Shown in pieces: positions 26,434 through 34,795 of a stretch of DNA of 50,738 nucleotides. Numbering within the stretch: the first letter of the stretch is position 1; every line of letters starts with the position of its first letter. A program made the position numbers and the translations under genes. The notes beneath the pieces were generated by a model. It was not told where the DNA came from, did no database searches, and was given only the letters and a program-made list of their open reading frames with translations. The DNA is from Candidatus Poribacteria bacterium (GTDB lineage: Bacteria; Poribacteria; WGA-4E; UBA9662), in the NCBI GenBank assembly GCA_002709695.1, contig PAQF01000012.1, forward strand, positions 1 to 50,738, read 5' to 3'.

Positions 26434-26764
26434 TTAATCCAGCTCTTCCTTGAGTTTTACCAGGGATAATAGACTGACTTCACCCGCCCTTACATCCGGT
26501 AAAAAACCCAATCCAACCTCTTGGATGTATTCCTTTCTTTGTCCACTGTAACCAAATCTGATTATGTCCTTCATGAGCTTGATTGTAACATCTTGCTTTC
26601 TACTCTCTTTTGCCACAACAAATAGCAACCATTACCAATCTACCATTACCAGTGCTAAGTTCCTTTCGAAATGTTTTTTACCCCTCAATTCCCCATTCGG
26701 TAATTAACCCATGTATCAATTCAACGTTAATGCGATACTCATGAGATATATAAACATGTACCAT
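26434..26764 (-). pseudogene. Decayed gene of unknown function (one nonsense, one frameshift)
   Basis: On the minus strand an ATG at 26764 opens MVHVYISHEYRINVELIHGL and continues to a TAA after about 27 codons, then carries on in the same frame (KTFRKELSTGNGRLVMV). A protein-like sequence then resumes in another frame (positions 26628-26434) with FVVAKESRKQDVTIKLMKD and RAGEVSLLSLVKLKEELD before a stop. I read this as one gene of about 110 codons broken by a nonsense codon and a frameshift near 26630. The family is not recognised; the evidence is residue composition only. Confidence 0.45.
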
Positions 26765-26864
26765 TAAAATTATCTAACTAAATTAAAGAAATAGCTTGGA
26801 TCGTAATCATTAAAAGATTGTAGGACTCTAAGCCTAGATCCCACAGAATTTGAAAAAACATCTC

Positions 26865-26893
26865 TTGACGCCCCCCCCAAATCGCTATATGAT
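26865..26893 (+). promoter_or_regulatory. Promoter with a C8 tract in its spacer
   Basis: TTGACG (26865-26870) and TATGAT (26888-26893) are separated by 17 bp. The first eight spacer bases (26871-26878) are all C. The transcript would start about 57 nt before the ATG at 26957. A homopolymer here could change spacer length by slippage. Confidence 0.65.
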
Positions 26894-26956
26894 GAAATTC
26901 AGATTTTTAAGTATTAACTTTAATAACCTTAACAAACAATAGAAAAGGAAAAAACT

Positions 26957-27235
26957 ATGGGAAAAGCAAATTTGGCTGCTATCGCTCACTTAAAATGTGA
27001 TTATGAAACTTGGGAAAACCTGTTCCTTGGTCACGAAGACAACCAAGAACAAGTACACTCTGGGAATTATTTGTACGGCAAAGCAAATGACAATACTGCA
27101 ATAATTATTATGAAAGACATTGATATGGTAGCAATGGCTGAGAGAGCTTCAGACCCTGAATTCCAAAAATTCGTCGAACCGTATGTGGAATCACACGAAT
27201 TTTTCATTTTAAATGAAATGGAACCTCCTGAATAA
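26957..27235 (+). CDS. Small conserved-looking protein, possible ferredoxin-like alpha/beta-barrel fold (92 aa)
   Basis: A short soluble acidic protein starting MGKANLAAIAHLKCDYETW. The pattern of an N-terminal strand, a helix, then NTAIIIMKDIDMVAMAERAS and a final strand (SHEFFILNEME) resembles dimeric alpha/beta-barrel proteins, but I cannot assign a family. It has an AAAAGGAAAAAACT ribosome site and a good promoter 57 nt upstream, so it is likely a real, independently expressed gene. No terminator is visible after it. Confidence 0.75.
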   Translation: MGKANLAAIAHLKCDYETWENLFLGHEDNQEQVHSGNYLYGKANDNTAIIIMKDIDMVAMAERASDPEFQKFVEPYVESHEFFILNEMEPPE

Positions 27236-28043
27236 TAGTAGAATTAAGACTTTAAGACTTGCTGAACGGCTTAAAAATTGCGCGGGGATTAGTCGTGATG
27301 AACGACCGCCGGGAAAAGCTCAAACATTCTGCCCAAAACAATGCCAACCTGCGTTGCTAGCCCCCATAAGGATAAGTCATAAAAGATTATACTTATATTT
27401 TGTTTCGCAGACAGCGAAGTATCTACTGGAAAGTTCTCCTAGTTGTTTAGATTCAAAAACGCCGAATTCTCCTGAGTCAAGATGCACAACGAGCTTCACT
27501 TTATGACGTTTCGATTGAACTATAGCGAAATTACTGGGACTCCATAATTATTATTCTCTACTACGTTTTTTCCTCCATTGGTTGGAATGTCAATAAACAC
27601 GTTTATTGACATTCCAAAAGCGTTTAAAAATGGCATGAAAGACAGCCGAACGCAATAAAAATATGGAAACCTATAAATTAAACTTTGGGATGGACACATT
27701 GAAAAGCGATTAGAAAATCTGGAGGTATTTATATTAAACACTAGAAACGTTATTATTATCGAATGGAAATAAAAATGGAGAATTAATAAAACAAGGAAAG
27801 AATTATCAAATACGGGAGCAGGGGTAAGTGTTGCTTTAGGAACTACACTTGGAATTGTAAAACGGAAAAAGACAAAGAAAACTAGATGACAAATTACAAG
27901 CTAGAGATTAAAGTAACCCGTAAGGTTCGTAGTCAAAGACTCAGTTGTCATATTGTCAATAAAGCCATACATGAACTGTCACCCCACAGTAGTTTTAAAC
28001 TCGAGTAGTTCTATCAAATCTTAAAATATCGAAAGGTAGCAAT
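27236..28043. other. Intergenic region with probable decayed coding fragments and a long palindrome
   Basis: No intact gene is supported. On the minus strand, two protein-like pieces in different frames (ending IPTNGGKNVVENNNYGVPV near 27520, and KLVVHLDSGEFGVFESKQLG near 27450) suggest a worn-out gene. On the plus strand near 27810-27890 a short Gly/Ala-rich frame ends in a lysine-rich tail. All are too short or broken to name. The perfect inverted repeat at 27582-27617 lies inside. Confidence 0.4.
27582..27617. repeat. Perfect inverted repeat, 17-bp arms, 2-bp centre
   Basis: Left arm 27582-27598 and right arm 27601-27617 are exact reverse complements (arm TTGGAATGTCAATAAAC) with only AC between them. 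There is no T-run on either side to make it a terminator. It could be an operator, a recombination site or a cruciform. Confidence 0.85.
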
Positions 28044-29495
28044 GTGTCGAGCAAACCTAATATTCTATTTTTGATGACAGATCAAATGCAGGGACGAGTC
28101 CTTGATCCACAACATCCTTGCCAAACTCCTAATATGAATCGCCTCATTCACAAAGGCGTTCGGTTCAAAAACGCTTACCCAGCCAATGCTGTATGTTCTC
28201 CTTCTCGAGCGAGCCTGATGACGGGGCTGTTGCCACACAATCACGGTGTATTACATGTGATTCATAATGTCGATTCAGATCAGAGTTGCTTGCGTGACAC
28301 ACACCCGCACTGGGCACAAAAACTGGAGGTTGCTGGATACAAAACCGGATACTTTGGTAAATGGCATGTCGAACGGAGTAACAAACTCGAACAGTTTGGA
28401 TGGCAAGTTAACGGTACACATGCAAGTGAATTATGGCAACAGAGACAAAAGGAAATTTCGGTTAATAACCCTGTTCAACAGACTTTCTCTCTGCAACGCA
28501 ATTTAGACGAACCTCCGGGGTATAGGGAAAGCATATTCTATGGTGTAACAGATCTACCACCTGAGAAACGAAATATGGGCGTTACCGTGAGTTTGGCAGA
28601 GGATTTTCTCCAAGAAAAATTGGCAGCAGATGATCCCTGGTGTTGTTTTGTTAGCCTAAAGGAGCCACACGATCCGTTCATCTGCGATCAGTCAGCTTTT
28701 GATCTCTATGAAGTTGATAAAATTACGTTACCACCAAATGCCCGGGATGATCTCCACGGTCGTCCCGGCATCTATCGTAAAGCAGCACGTGTATGGCAAA
28801 ATTTCACTGATCAGGAAAAACGTGAAGCAGCAACTTGCTACTATGCATCTATTACTGAGATTGATCAACTGTTTGGAAAACTCGTGGATTTAGTAGAAAC
28901 TAACGATGAATCAGAAAACACTATCATTATAATAACCTCTGATCATGGAGAATTGCTTGGTGCGCACGGTTTATATTGCAAGAATTTTTCGGCCTCGGAA
29001 GAGATTTACAACATCCCACTTGTTATATCCGGCCCAGGCTGTGCAAAGGGGATAGCCACGGACGCTCGTGTTGGATTACACGATCTAGGCCCCTCTCTAC
29101 TGGAACTAGTCGATTGTGAACCGATTGACGTTCCTGATTCACGTTCCTTCGCAAGCATTCTTAGGGATCCAAAATCAGGAGAACATCAGTTTACAAAAGG
29201 GTTCGCTGAATACTACGGTGGACGTATGATTCTAACACAACGTGTAATATGGAACGGATCGTGGAAATTTGTTTTCAACGGATTTGATTTCGACGAATTG
29301 TATAATTTGGATGAGGACCCATATGAAATGACCAATCTAGCGGAAGATCCAACATATCAAGAACAACTCACGAAAATGACCGCACAAATGTGGCAAGTAG
29401 CTAATGAAACGAACGATCATAGTTTGTTCAATTCACAATATCCGATTCTCCGTGTGGCTTCTGTTGGTCCACTAGTCTTAAATGAGAAATGGTAG
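28044..29495 (+). CDS. Cys-type sulfatase (483 aa)
   Basis: A member of the arylsulfatase/alkaline phosphatase superfamily that would hydrolyse sulfate esters. The active-site signature CSPSRASLMTG begins at C51; this Cys must be changed to formylglycine by an FGE or radical-SAM enzyme. The N-terminal metal motif is LFLMTDQ (D13), and a second metal region TSDHGELLGAHG is near residue 300. The C-terminal part includes WKFVFNGFDFDELYNLDEDP, common in this family. No signal peptide is visible, so it may be cytoplasmic. Start is a GTG with GAAAGG 7 nt upstream. The neighbouring SUMF1-like gene is broken and lacks the FGE Cys pair. Confidence 0.93.
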   Translation: MSSKPNILFLMTDQMQGRVLDPQHPCQTPNMNRLIHKGVRFKNAYPANAVCSPSRASLMTGLLPHNHGVLHVIHNVDSDQSCLRDTHPHWAQKLEVAGYKTGYFGKWHVERSNKLEQFGWQVNGTHASELWQQRQKEISVNNPVQQTFSLQRNLDEPPGYRESIFYGVTDLPPEKRNMGVTVSLAEDFLQEKLAADDPWCCFVSLKEPHDPFICDQSAFDLYEVDKITLPPNARDDLHGRPGIYRKAARVWQNFTDQEKREAATCYYASITEIDQLFGKLVDLVETNDESENTIIIITSDHGELLGAHGLYCKNFSASEEIYNIPLVISGPGCAKGIATDARVGLHDLGPSLLELVDCEPIDVPDSRSFASILRDPKSGEHQFTKGFAEYYGGRMILTQRVIWNGSWKFVFNGFDFDELYNLDEDPYEMTNLAEDPTYQEQLTKMTAQMWQVANETNDHSLFNSQYPILRVASVGPLVLNEKW

Positions 29496-29545
29496 TGGTA
29501 AAATTGACAATGTTCTAAGAAGTCCTGACAGTTGCTTGACTATGA

Positions 29546-29734
29546 TTACAGACCAAACAAATGAGCTAAGACAGTCCATATTACAACAACAAAAGCGATA
29601 AGGACAATGATAGAGACAGGTAACTGCTTCCGCCTAAAATTCAAATAGGCTTTAACTTCTTCGGCAGGCGTAGGTTGACCACAATGAGGACAATTTCAAG
29701 CTCGTTTATCACAAAATAAAACACATTCTGTCAT
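29546..29734 (-). pseudogene. Zinc-ribbon plus single-helix membrane protein, interrupted by TGA
   Basis: A 63-codon minus-strand frame begins ATG at 29734 (MTECVLFCDKRA), has a TGA at 29696-29698, then continues in the same frame NCPHCGQPTPAEEVKAYLNF and a hydrophobic helix (VSIIVLIAFVVVIWTVL) to a TAA at 29546. The two Cys pairs (C4/C8 and C15/C18) make a clear zinc ribbon split by the stop. It is either a recently inactivated gene or contains a read error at one base. Confidence 0.6.
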
Positions 29735-29942
29735 CTAAGAAACAAAATTTCTTAAGTTCTGTAAATCACTTTTGATGGTTTCAGCAATCATAAAAACGCT
29801 TCTTATCTGAAGTAATAGAAACATGTTATTTCTACAGCCTGAAGTCATTGGGTAGCAACGGCTTAAGTTAAAACTTAAAAATGAAAAGATTGTTAATGAA
29901 AGTTCTACGCAGGAAATCATTTAGGAAAAAGATGGTGCCGAA

Positions 29943-30635
29943 ATGGTGCGTATCCCTGCAGGATCCGTTGAGATGGAAGACCATTTCAACGAAGGATTGG
30001 CTCGCGAACTTCCTGTTCATATAGCAGATTCCTTCTATATGGACAAGCATGAAGTGATAGTCCAGAGATTCAGGAGGTTTGTTAAGGAAACAAGTTACCA
30101 ATACAAACGTTGGGATGATGTAGAAGAATCTTCGCTAACATCTAGACACCCCATGGTCTTCGTCAACTGGCATAATGCAACTGCTTATTGTGAATGGGCG
30201 GGCAAACGACTGCCCACTGAAGCAGAATGGGAATATGTCGCTCGTGGAGGACTAAGTGGCAAACGATATGTGTGGGGTGATAATGAAAATCAGGCACGAA
30301 AATATGCCAATTATGATGGTACAAATGGTCAGGATAGATGGACACGATGTGCCCCTGTGAACAGCTTTAAGCCCAATCGTTATGGCCTATCCAATATGGC
30401 CGGTAATGTCTATGAGTAGTGTGCCGATTGGTACGATGAAGATTATTATAGAAATTCGGCATTGCGTAATCCTCAAGGTCCAAGCTCAGGAGAAGATCGT
30501 GTTTTGAGGGGAGGTTCTTGGCCTAACGTTTCAAACTTACTACGTGTAGCATACCAATTCAACTTCAATCCCATGGGTGCTAACTTCAACTGTGGTTTTC
30601 GATGTGTGTCAGAATACTCTACTATGCAGCAGTAG
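29943..30635 (+). pseudogene. SUMF1/FGE-sulfatase domain gene interrupted by an amber codon at a conserved Trp
   Basis: The frame reads MVRIPAGSVEMEDHFNEG, then HPMVFVNWHNATAYCEWAGK, RLPTEAEWEYVARGG and NRYGLSNMAGNVYE, then TAG at 30417-30419. It continues in frame with CADWYDEDYYRNSALRNPQG, RVLRGGSW and NCGFRCV to a TAG at 30633-30635. The family consensus here is GNVxEWCxDWY, so the TAG replaces the expected TGG. Family similarity also extends upstream of the ATG (EKDGAE) to another in-frame TAG at 29922-29924. The Cys pair of true FGE (human C336/C341) is not found after RGGSW, so even intact it would probably not generate formylglycine. Confidence 0.8.
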
Positions 30636-30645
30636 GCTTTACCCC

Positions 30646-30990
30646 TTATCTGTGTTTAGTCAAGTTCTCCATCGAGTTACTTCTGTCCCCCTTGGAAGAT
30701 GGCTTCATAACCACGTCAAACCGTTCCAAAACATTTACTGAATACGAAATAGTTCCGTTTGAAGTTCTATCAAATACTAACACTGGAATTCCCCTCTTGT
30801 TGGCAATCTCTTCTTTAGAAAAATCATTTTAGAATATTGTTGTTGCAACGTACACTGTGACATGATATTCCCCTACATTAGGAAACGTAAAAGCAAATCG
30901 CCTTTATAATAAATTAGCTGGTTCTGCGACGAAAGCACTCAGAACCGAAGCCCCACCAACTAGCACATATCCGATCATTCTTGGCCTCAT
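30646..30990 (-). pseudogene. Decayed gene of unknown function with two in-frame TAA codons
   Basis: A 115-codon minus-strand frame opens at ATG 30990 with a basic start and hydrophobic stretch (MRPRMIGYVLVGGASVLSAF, export-signal-like). After a TAA at 30904-30906 it continues FAFTFPNVGEYHVTVYVATT. After a second TAA at 30829-30831 it continues SKEEIANKRGIPVLVFDRTS and ends at a TAA (30646). No frameshift is needed. The family is not recognised; the composition suggests a small exported beta-rich protein. Confidence 0.5.
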
Positions 30991-31182
30991 CTTCCGCTTC
31001 TCCCTGTTCTGTACTTTTAAACTTGGATTGAATCATATTAGTGCTATTTTTCTATCTCAAGTACAATCATAACAAATTTAAACAGGTTGACTGCTATTGC
31101 TTCTGTTATAAAAATATATTTTTCCCTGAGCAAAAAGAGCTGGCTAAACAAATCGAAAATTTATTGGTAGCTTAAACGTATC

Positions 31183-31216
31183 ATGACAAACTATAATATA
31201 TAATAATATTTGTCAT
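31183..31216. promoter_or_regulatory. Inverted repeat around a TATAAT box, possible operator of the PQQ-propeller gene
   Basis: Half-sites ATGACAAA (31183-31190) and TTTGTCAT (31209-31216) flank a perfect TATAAT (31192-31197). There is no clear -35 box at the right distance. The ATG of the next gene is 28 nt downstream. A protein bound to both half-sites would block the -10 region. Confidence 0.45.
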
Positions 31217-31243
31217 TTCTCACTCACTACTAGGATTTTTCTT

Positions 31244-32545
31244 ATGCACTGTATCGTCACTTCGATTATGATTTCAACCTTCATCACACTTAATCTTTTT
31301 GCTAACAACGGAGGTCCTTCACTACTAGCAAAAAAAGAAGCAGCCAGTGGTAATTGGTCAACTTGGCGAGGTCCTAGCCGCGATGGTTTGTCGGCTGAAA
31401 CCAACTTGCTGTCTTCATGGCAAGAACATGAACCAAAACTGGCATGGAAAACCAAAGGCTTAGGAAACGGTTTCTCCAGTGTAGCTGTTGCAAACGGGCA
31501 AATCTATACAATGGGTCAACGAGATGAAGTAACCAAAATGATCGCCTTAAGCACCAAAGACGGCACAAAAATTTGGGAAACAGATGTAAGTTCCGAAGCA
31601 AATGATGGTCCAAATAGTACACCTTCGGTTGATGAAGATCGCGTTTACGGTTTAACTTACGCTGGCCAATTGGTCTGTGTGAGTACTATTAATGGCTCGA
31701 TCTTGTGGAAGAAGCATCTCCCAACAGATTTCAAAGGTAAAATGGAATCTCGCTGGGGCTATTCCGAATCTCCTATTGTCGACAATGGTAGCTTGATCTG
31801 TACACCTGGAGGTAATTCGGCGGTCATGGTCGCTCTTGATAAAAAGACGGGAAAACATCTCTGGTCAGCTGAAATGCCAGCAGACATTGGCGACCGAGGT
31901 CACGATGGAGCTGGATACTCCTCAATTGTCATTGGCCAAATCACTGGACGCAAGCAATATGTACAGTTAACAGGACGCGGAGTAATTGGGGTAGATAGTG
32001 AAAACGGTGATTTACTTTGGGTCTATAACCGTATTGCCAACGATGTGGCTAATATCCCAACTCCTATTGTAAAAGGAGATTACATTTTTTGCAGTACGGG
32101 ATATGGAACAGGCGCAGCCCTGATTCAAATCCATAATCGAAACGGTAAGTACGAGGTTGAGGAAAAGTACTTCCTAAAAGGGAACGAACTCCAGAATCAC
32201 CACGGAGGCATGGTACTTATTGATGGCTACATTTATTGTGGCAACGGGCACAATAAAGGCCATCCAATTTGCTTGAACATGATGAATGGCGAATACGCAT
32301 GGGGGCCGGTCCGAGGTCCCGGTACTGGTAGCGCCGCAATTCTCTATGCAGATGGACATCTCTATTTTCGCTATGAAAGTGGTGACTTGGCATTAATTGA
32401 AGCAACTCCGGAAGAATACAAACTTAAAGGCACTTTTAAGACCGACGAAATCAATGGCAAAAGCTGGCCACACCCAGTCATTGCTGACAAGAAGCTTTAC
32501 CTTCGTGATCAAGGAACATTGATGGTCTATAACGTTGCCCAGTAA
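31244..32545 (+). CDS. Exported PQQ-like beta-propeller protein (433 aa)
   Basis: A hydrophobic N-terminus (MISTFITLNLFANN region) acts as export signal. The mature part begins WSTWRGPSRDGLSAETNLLSSW, the typical opening of outer-membrane PQQ-like/BamB-related propellers in planctomycete-type bacteria. Repeated blade motifs follow (VAVANGQIYTMG, ALSTKDGTKIWE, VCVSTINGSILWKK, ALDKKTGKHLWS). There is no catalytic residue set of true PQQ dehydrogenases, so a structural or binding role is more likely. An AGGA site precedes the ATG. It is single-gene on this strand and convergent with the MBL hydrolase gene. Confidence 0.9.
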   Translation: MHCIVTSIMISTFITLNLFANNGGPSLLAKKEAASGNWSTWRGPSRDGLSAETNLLSSWQEHEPKLAWKTKGLGNGFSSVAVANGQIYTMGQRDEVTKMIALSTKDGTKIWETDVSSEANDGPNSTPSVDEDRVYGLTYAGQLVCVSTINGSILWKKHLPTDFKGKMESRWGYSESPIVDNGSLICTPGGNSAVMVALDKKTGKHLWSAEMPADIGDRGHDGAGYSSIVIGQITGRKQYVQLTGRGVIGVDSENGDLLWVYNRIANDVANIPTPIVKGDYIFCSTGYGTGAALIQIHNRNGKYEVEEKYFLKGNELQNHHGGMVLIDGYIYCGNGHNKGHPICLNMMNGEYAWGPVRGPGTGSAAILYADGHLYFRYESGDLALIEATPEEYKLKGTFKTDEINGKSWPHPVIADKKLYLRDQGTLMVYNVAQ

Positions 32546-32580
32546 CAGTTGGTTATATACTACTAGTTACCACGAAATTC

Positions 32581-32610
32581 AAAAATTAGGTTCGTAGTTT
32601 CTGAACCTAA
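32581..32610 (-). terminator. Terminator reading on the minus strand
   Basis: A perfect 8-bp stem (32586-32593 with 32603-32610) has a 9-nt loop. Read on the minus strand it is followed by TTTTT (32585-32581), so it would end transcripts of the MBL-fold gene about 115 bp past its stop. Confidence 0.55.
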
Positions 32611-32723
32611 GCTAATAATCCAAAACTTGACATTGATTAGCTTCTGTTATTCAAAGCAAGTTTCAAGCTATAAAATAATAGTTTATAAGAAGATATTAGT
32701 CTTATACGCGACAGTAAAGAGAA

Positions 32724-33629
32724 TTATCCTTCTCCCCAAGGAGGAACAGTCCACGAATTTTGCCAATTCCATTTCCAGAGAATCTTTTTATCAGGCATTG
32801 TAACTTCATATTCAACTCCAGCAGTGAATGGTAAAATCTGTGTTTGTTGTCCTATCGCTTCTCGAATGGACTCGATGAATGCACAGGTATCAGTAACATT
32901 CGGAGGCCAGTGTCCTTCTGGAATAGGGTCAGCTATTCTATCAGTTCGATAATGAGTTGGGATAAAATATTTAGGGCGAACTAGGTCAACAATCTCTACT
33001 AATCGATCAGTTAAATTTGATCCCTGCCATTCGGTTAATCCCAGTTTCATATGAATAAAAAAGTCCACTTTGCCACGCAGTTCCTGCAAAGCAGGATACG
33101 ACTGATGTAAATCACCTATATGTAGAAATGAGATATTCTTTTCTCTATGAGTAACGAGATAACCGCAAGTAGGCAAATCTGGTGTTTGGTTTTCTCCGCT
33201 TTCAATAGTTTCGACATGTAAGGAACCTAGATTCAATTCAAAGGGACCAGGAAATTTACGGTACCACTGACCATCATCCTGCAGATACTTTGGGTACAAA
33301 ACCTCGACCTTTTCGGGCGAAACATATTTGGTAACTGGCAAATCGCGAGCAAAAGCCGCATCACCGTACCTTTCGTCAATCGGCAGAGTTGGATTAATAC
33401 AACCTGGACTAACGAACAATGTCTTAAAGCGTTCTCCTTGGCAAAGCTTTTGCAACGTTTTCGGATGACAGTGGTCGAAATGCTCATGACTGACAAAGAT
33501 ATAATCATAACATGGTTCAATCTGTTCCAGGTTTTGGCCAAAGAGATAGGGATCAAACGCAAAGTTAGTATCACCTAGAATCACGTCAAAAGCGCCACAT
33601 CCCCACCACCTTAGAAAGGCATTTTTCAT
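32724..33629 (-). CDS. MBL-fold metallo-hydrolase, UlaG-like (301 aa)
   Basis: The metallo-beta-lactamase motif is SHEHFDH (H48, H50, D52, H53), with further likely ligands in LHIGDLH and PTHYRTD. The overall pattern (MKNAFLRWWGCGAFDVIL start, FDPYLFG) fits the UlaG-like/L-ascorbate-6-phosphate lactonase branch of MBL hydrolases. The protein has no signal peptide. A GGGAGA ribosome site is 6 nt before the ATG. It is divergent from the PhyH gene at 33903. Substrate unknown. Confidence 0.88.
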   Translation of the reverse strand: MKNAFLRWWGCGAFDVILGDTNFAFDPYLFGQNLEQIEPCYDYIFVSHEHFDHCHPKTLQKLCQGERFKTLFVSPGCINPTLPIDERYGDAAFARDLPVTKYVSPEKVEVLYPKYLQDDGQWYRKFPGPFELNLGSLHVETIESGENQTPDLPTCGYLVTHREKNISFLHIGDLHQSYPALQELRGKVDFFIHMKLGLTEWQGSNLTDRLVEIVDLVRPKYFIPTHYRTDRIADPIPEGHWPPNVTDTCAFIESIREAIGQQTQILPFTAGVEYEVTMPDKKILWKWNWQNSWTVPPWGEG

Positions 33630-33902
33630 TAGAATCTCCCTGTTGTATTTACTTTTGATGTTTTAACTATCTGACGAATTAGTCAGGACGTACCCAAGTA
33701 TCAATATTTCCTGCCTCTGGACTTCAACCAAATTCTGCATCTTGCACAAAACAACAGATTTTGCTCCTCTTGGCAGTTAATAACAATAATTTAATAAAAA
33801 TTCAAACAAAAAAAAGTCGGAAGTTATGTAGTATAATATTCAGATAATAACAGGTAGTAGATGTGTGACTAATTATAACTTAAGCTCAATGGGAATAAAG
33901 AA

Positions 33903-34697
33903 ATGGATCTTACGTATGATTGTCCACCAACACTAACAGACAGCCAAGTCCTAGAGTTCTGCAAAACTGGGTTGCTTAGATTAGATACAATTGTTCCTGA
34001 TGAAATTAACAAACGTGTCTTTCAATATTGCAATCAGCATGATGGTGCAATACCAGCAACAGAAGATTGGTACATAGAAAATGTAACACTAAATCCCCAA
34101 GTTTTCGGACCGATACGATCTCTGCTGGGTAGAGACTTTACATACCCCACAGCTGGCGGAAACCATCGCGTTCAGGGTCCCATTCGGATAACCAATGGTT
34201 GGCATAATGATGGAGGCTCTACGCATAAACCTAACTTGGATTGTCTGCAAGTATTTTACTTACCACAGGATACACCTAAAGAACTCGGACCTACCGAATT
34301 TTTACCCGGTTCGCACCTTCTCTTGAGTTTACAACCTTGGATGAGACATTACGGTAACATACGAGGTTCAGTTTCAACAGCAGTTCCTGCTGGCTCAATT
34401 TTTTTGACTGCTTACAGTATTTGGCATCGTCGGACGTCATCGACAGCTGACGAGATCCGTAATCTGATAAAATACTGGTACAAAAGAACAGTCCCACCTG
34501 AACGCGACTGGATTCAGGAACGGGGTTTCCAACCCAAAGATGCCAAACAGTCACAACCTGGATTCTATTTCCACCGTGAACACCATCGCACCATTAATGA
34601 TGTCGCCGAAATGTTTTATTGGTTATGTGGTATGGAGGATGAATATAGTTCTGTCAATAATCTAGATAACAACCTACCGATTTTCCTATCGAAGTAG
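33903..34697 (+). CDS. Phytanoyl-CoA dioxygenase (PhyH) family protein (264 aa)
   Basis: The Fe(II)/2-oxoglutarate oxygenase fold is supported by the ligands H101-x-D103 (NGWHNDGG) and H175 (YSIWHRRTSS), plus GPTEFLPGSHLL. Compared with the 22114-22845 enzyme it is clearly a different subgroup. A TATAAT (33832-33837) lies upstream, without a good -35 box. It is followed on the same strand, after about 100 bp, by a second PhyH protein with altered iron ligands. Substrate unknown. Confidence 0.88.
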   Translation: MDLTYDCPPTLTDSQVLEFCKTGLLRLDTIVPDEINKRVFQYCNQHDGAIPATEDWYIENVTLNPQVFGPIRSLLGRDFTYPTAGGNHRVQGPIRITNGWHNDGGSTHKPNLDCLQVFYLPQDTPKELGPTEFLPGSHLLLSLQPWMRHYGNIRGSVSTAVPAGSIFLTAYSIWHRRTSSTADEIRNLIKYWYKRTVPPERDWIQERGFQPKDAKQSQPGFYFHREHHRTINDVAEMFYWLCGMEDEYSSVNNLDNNLPIFLSK

Positions 34698-34795
34698 GCA
34701 AACTAGCAACAGCAAACGCCATATTGTAAGCAGTGTAACAAAATGCTGTTTTGGAAGGGGTAACTGAAAGGAATATAACGTTGAGGGAGATTATT

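Noticed and set aside
27213-27506. 97-codon plus-strand frame
   Set aside because: Overlaps the end of the 92-aa gene, has no ribosome site of its own and an unstructured residue mix; the minus strand looks more protein-like.
33671-33686. Short inverted repeat (CTGAC/GTCAG) upstream of the MBL hydrolase gene
   Set aside because: Only 5-bp arms; expected by chance in a window this long.
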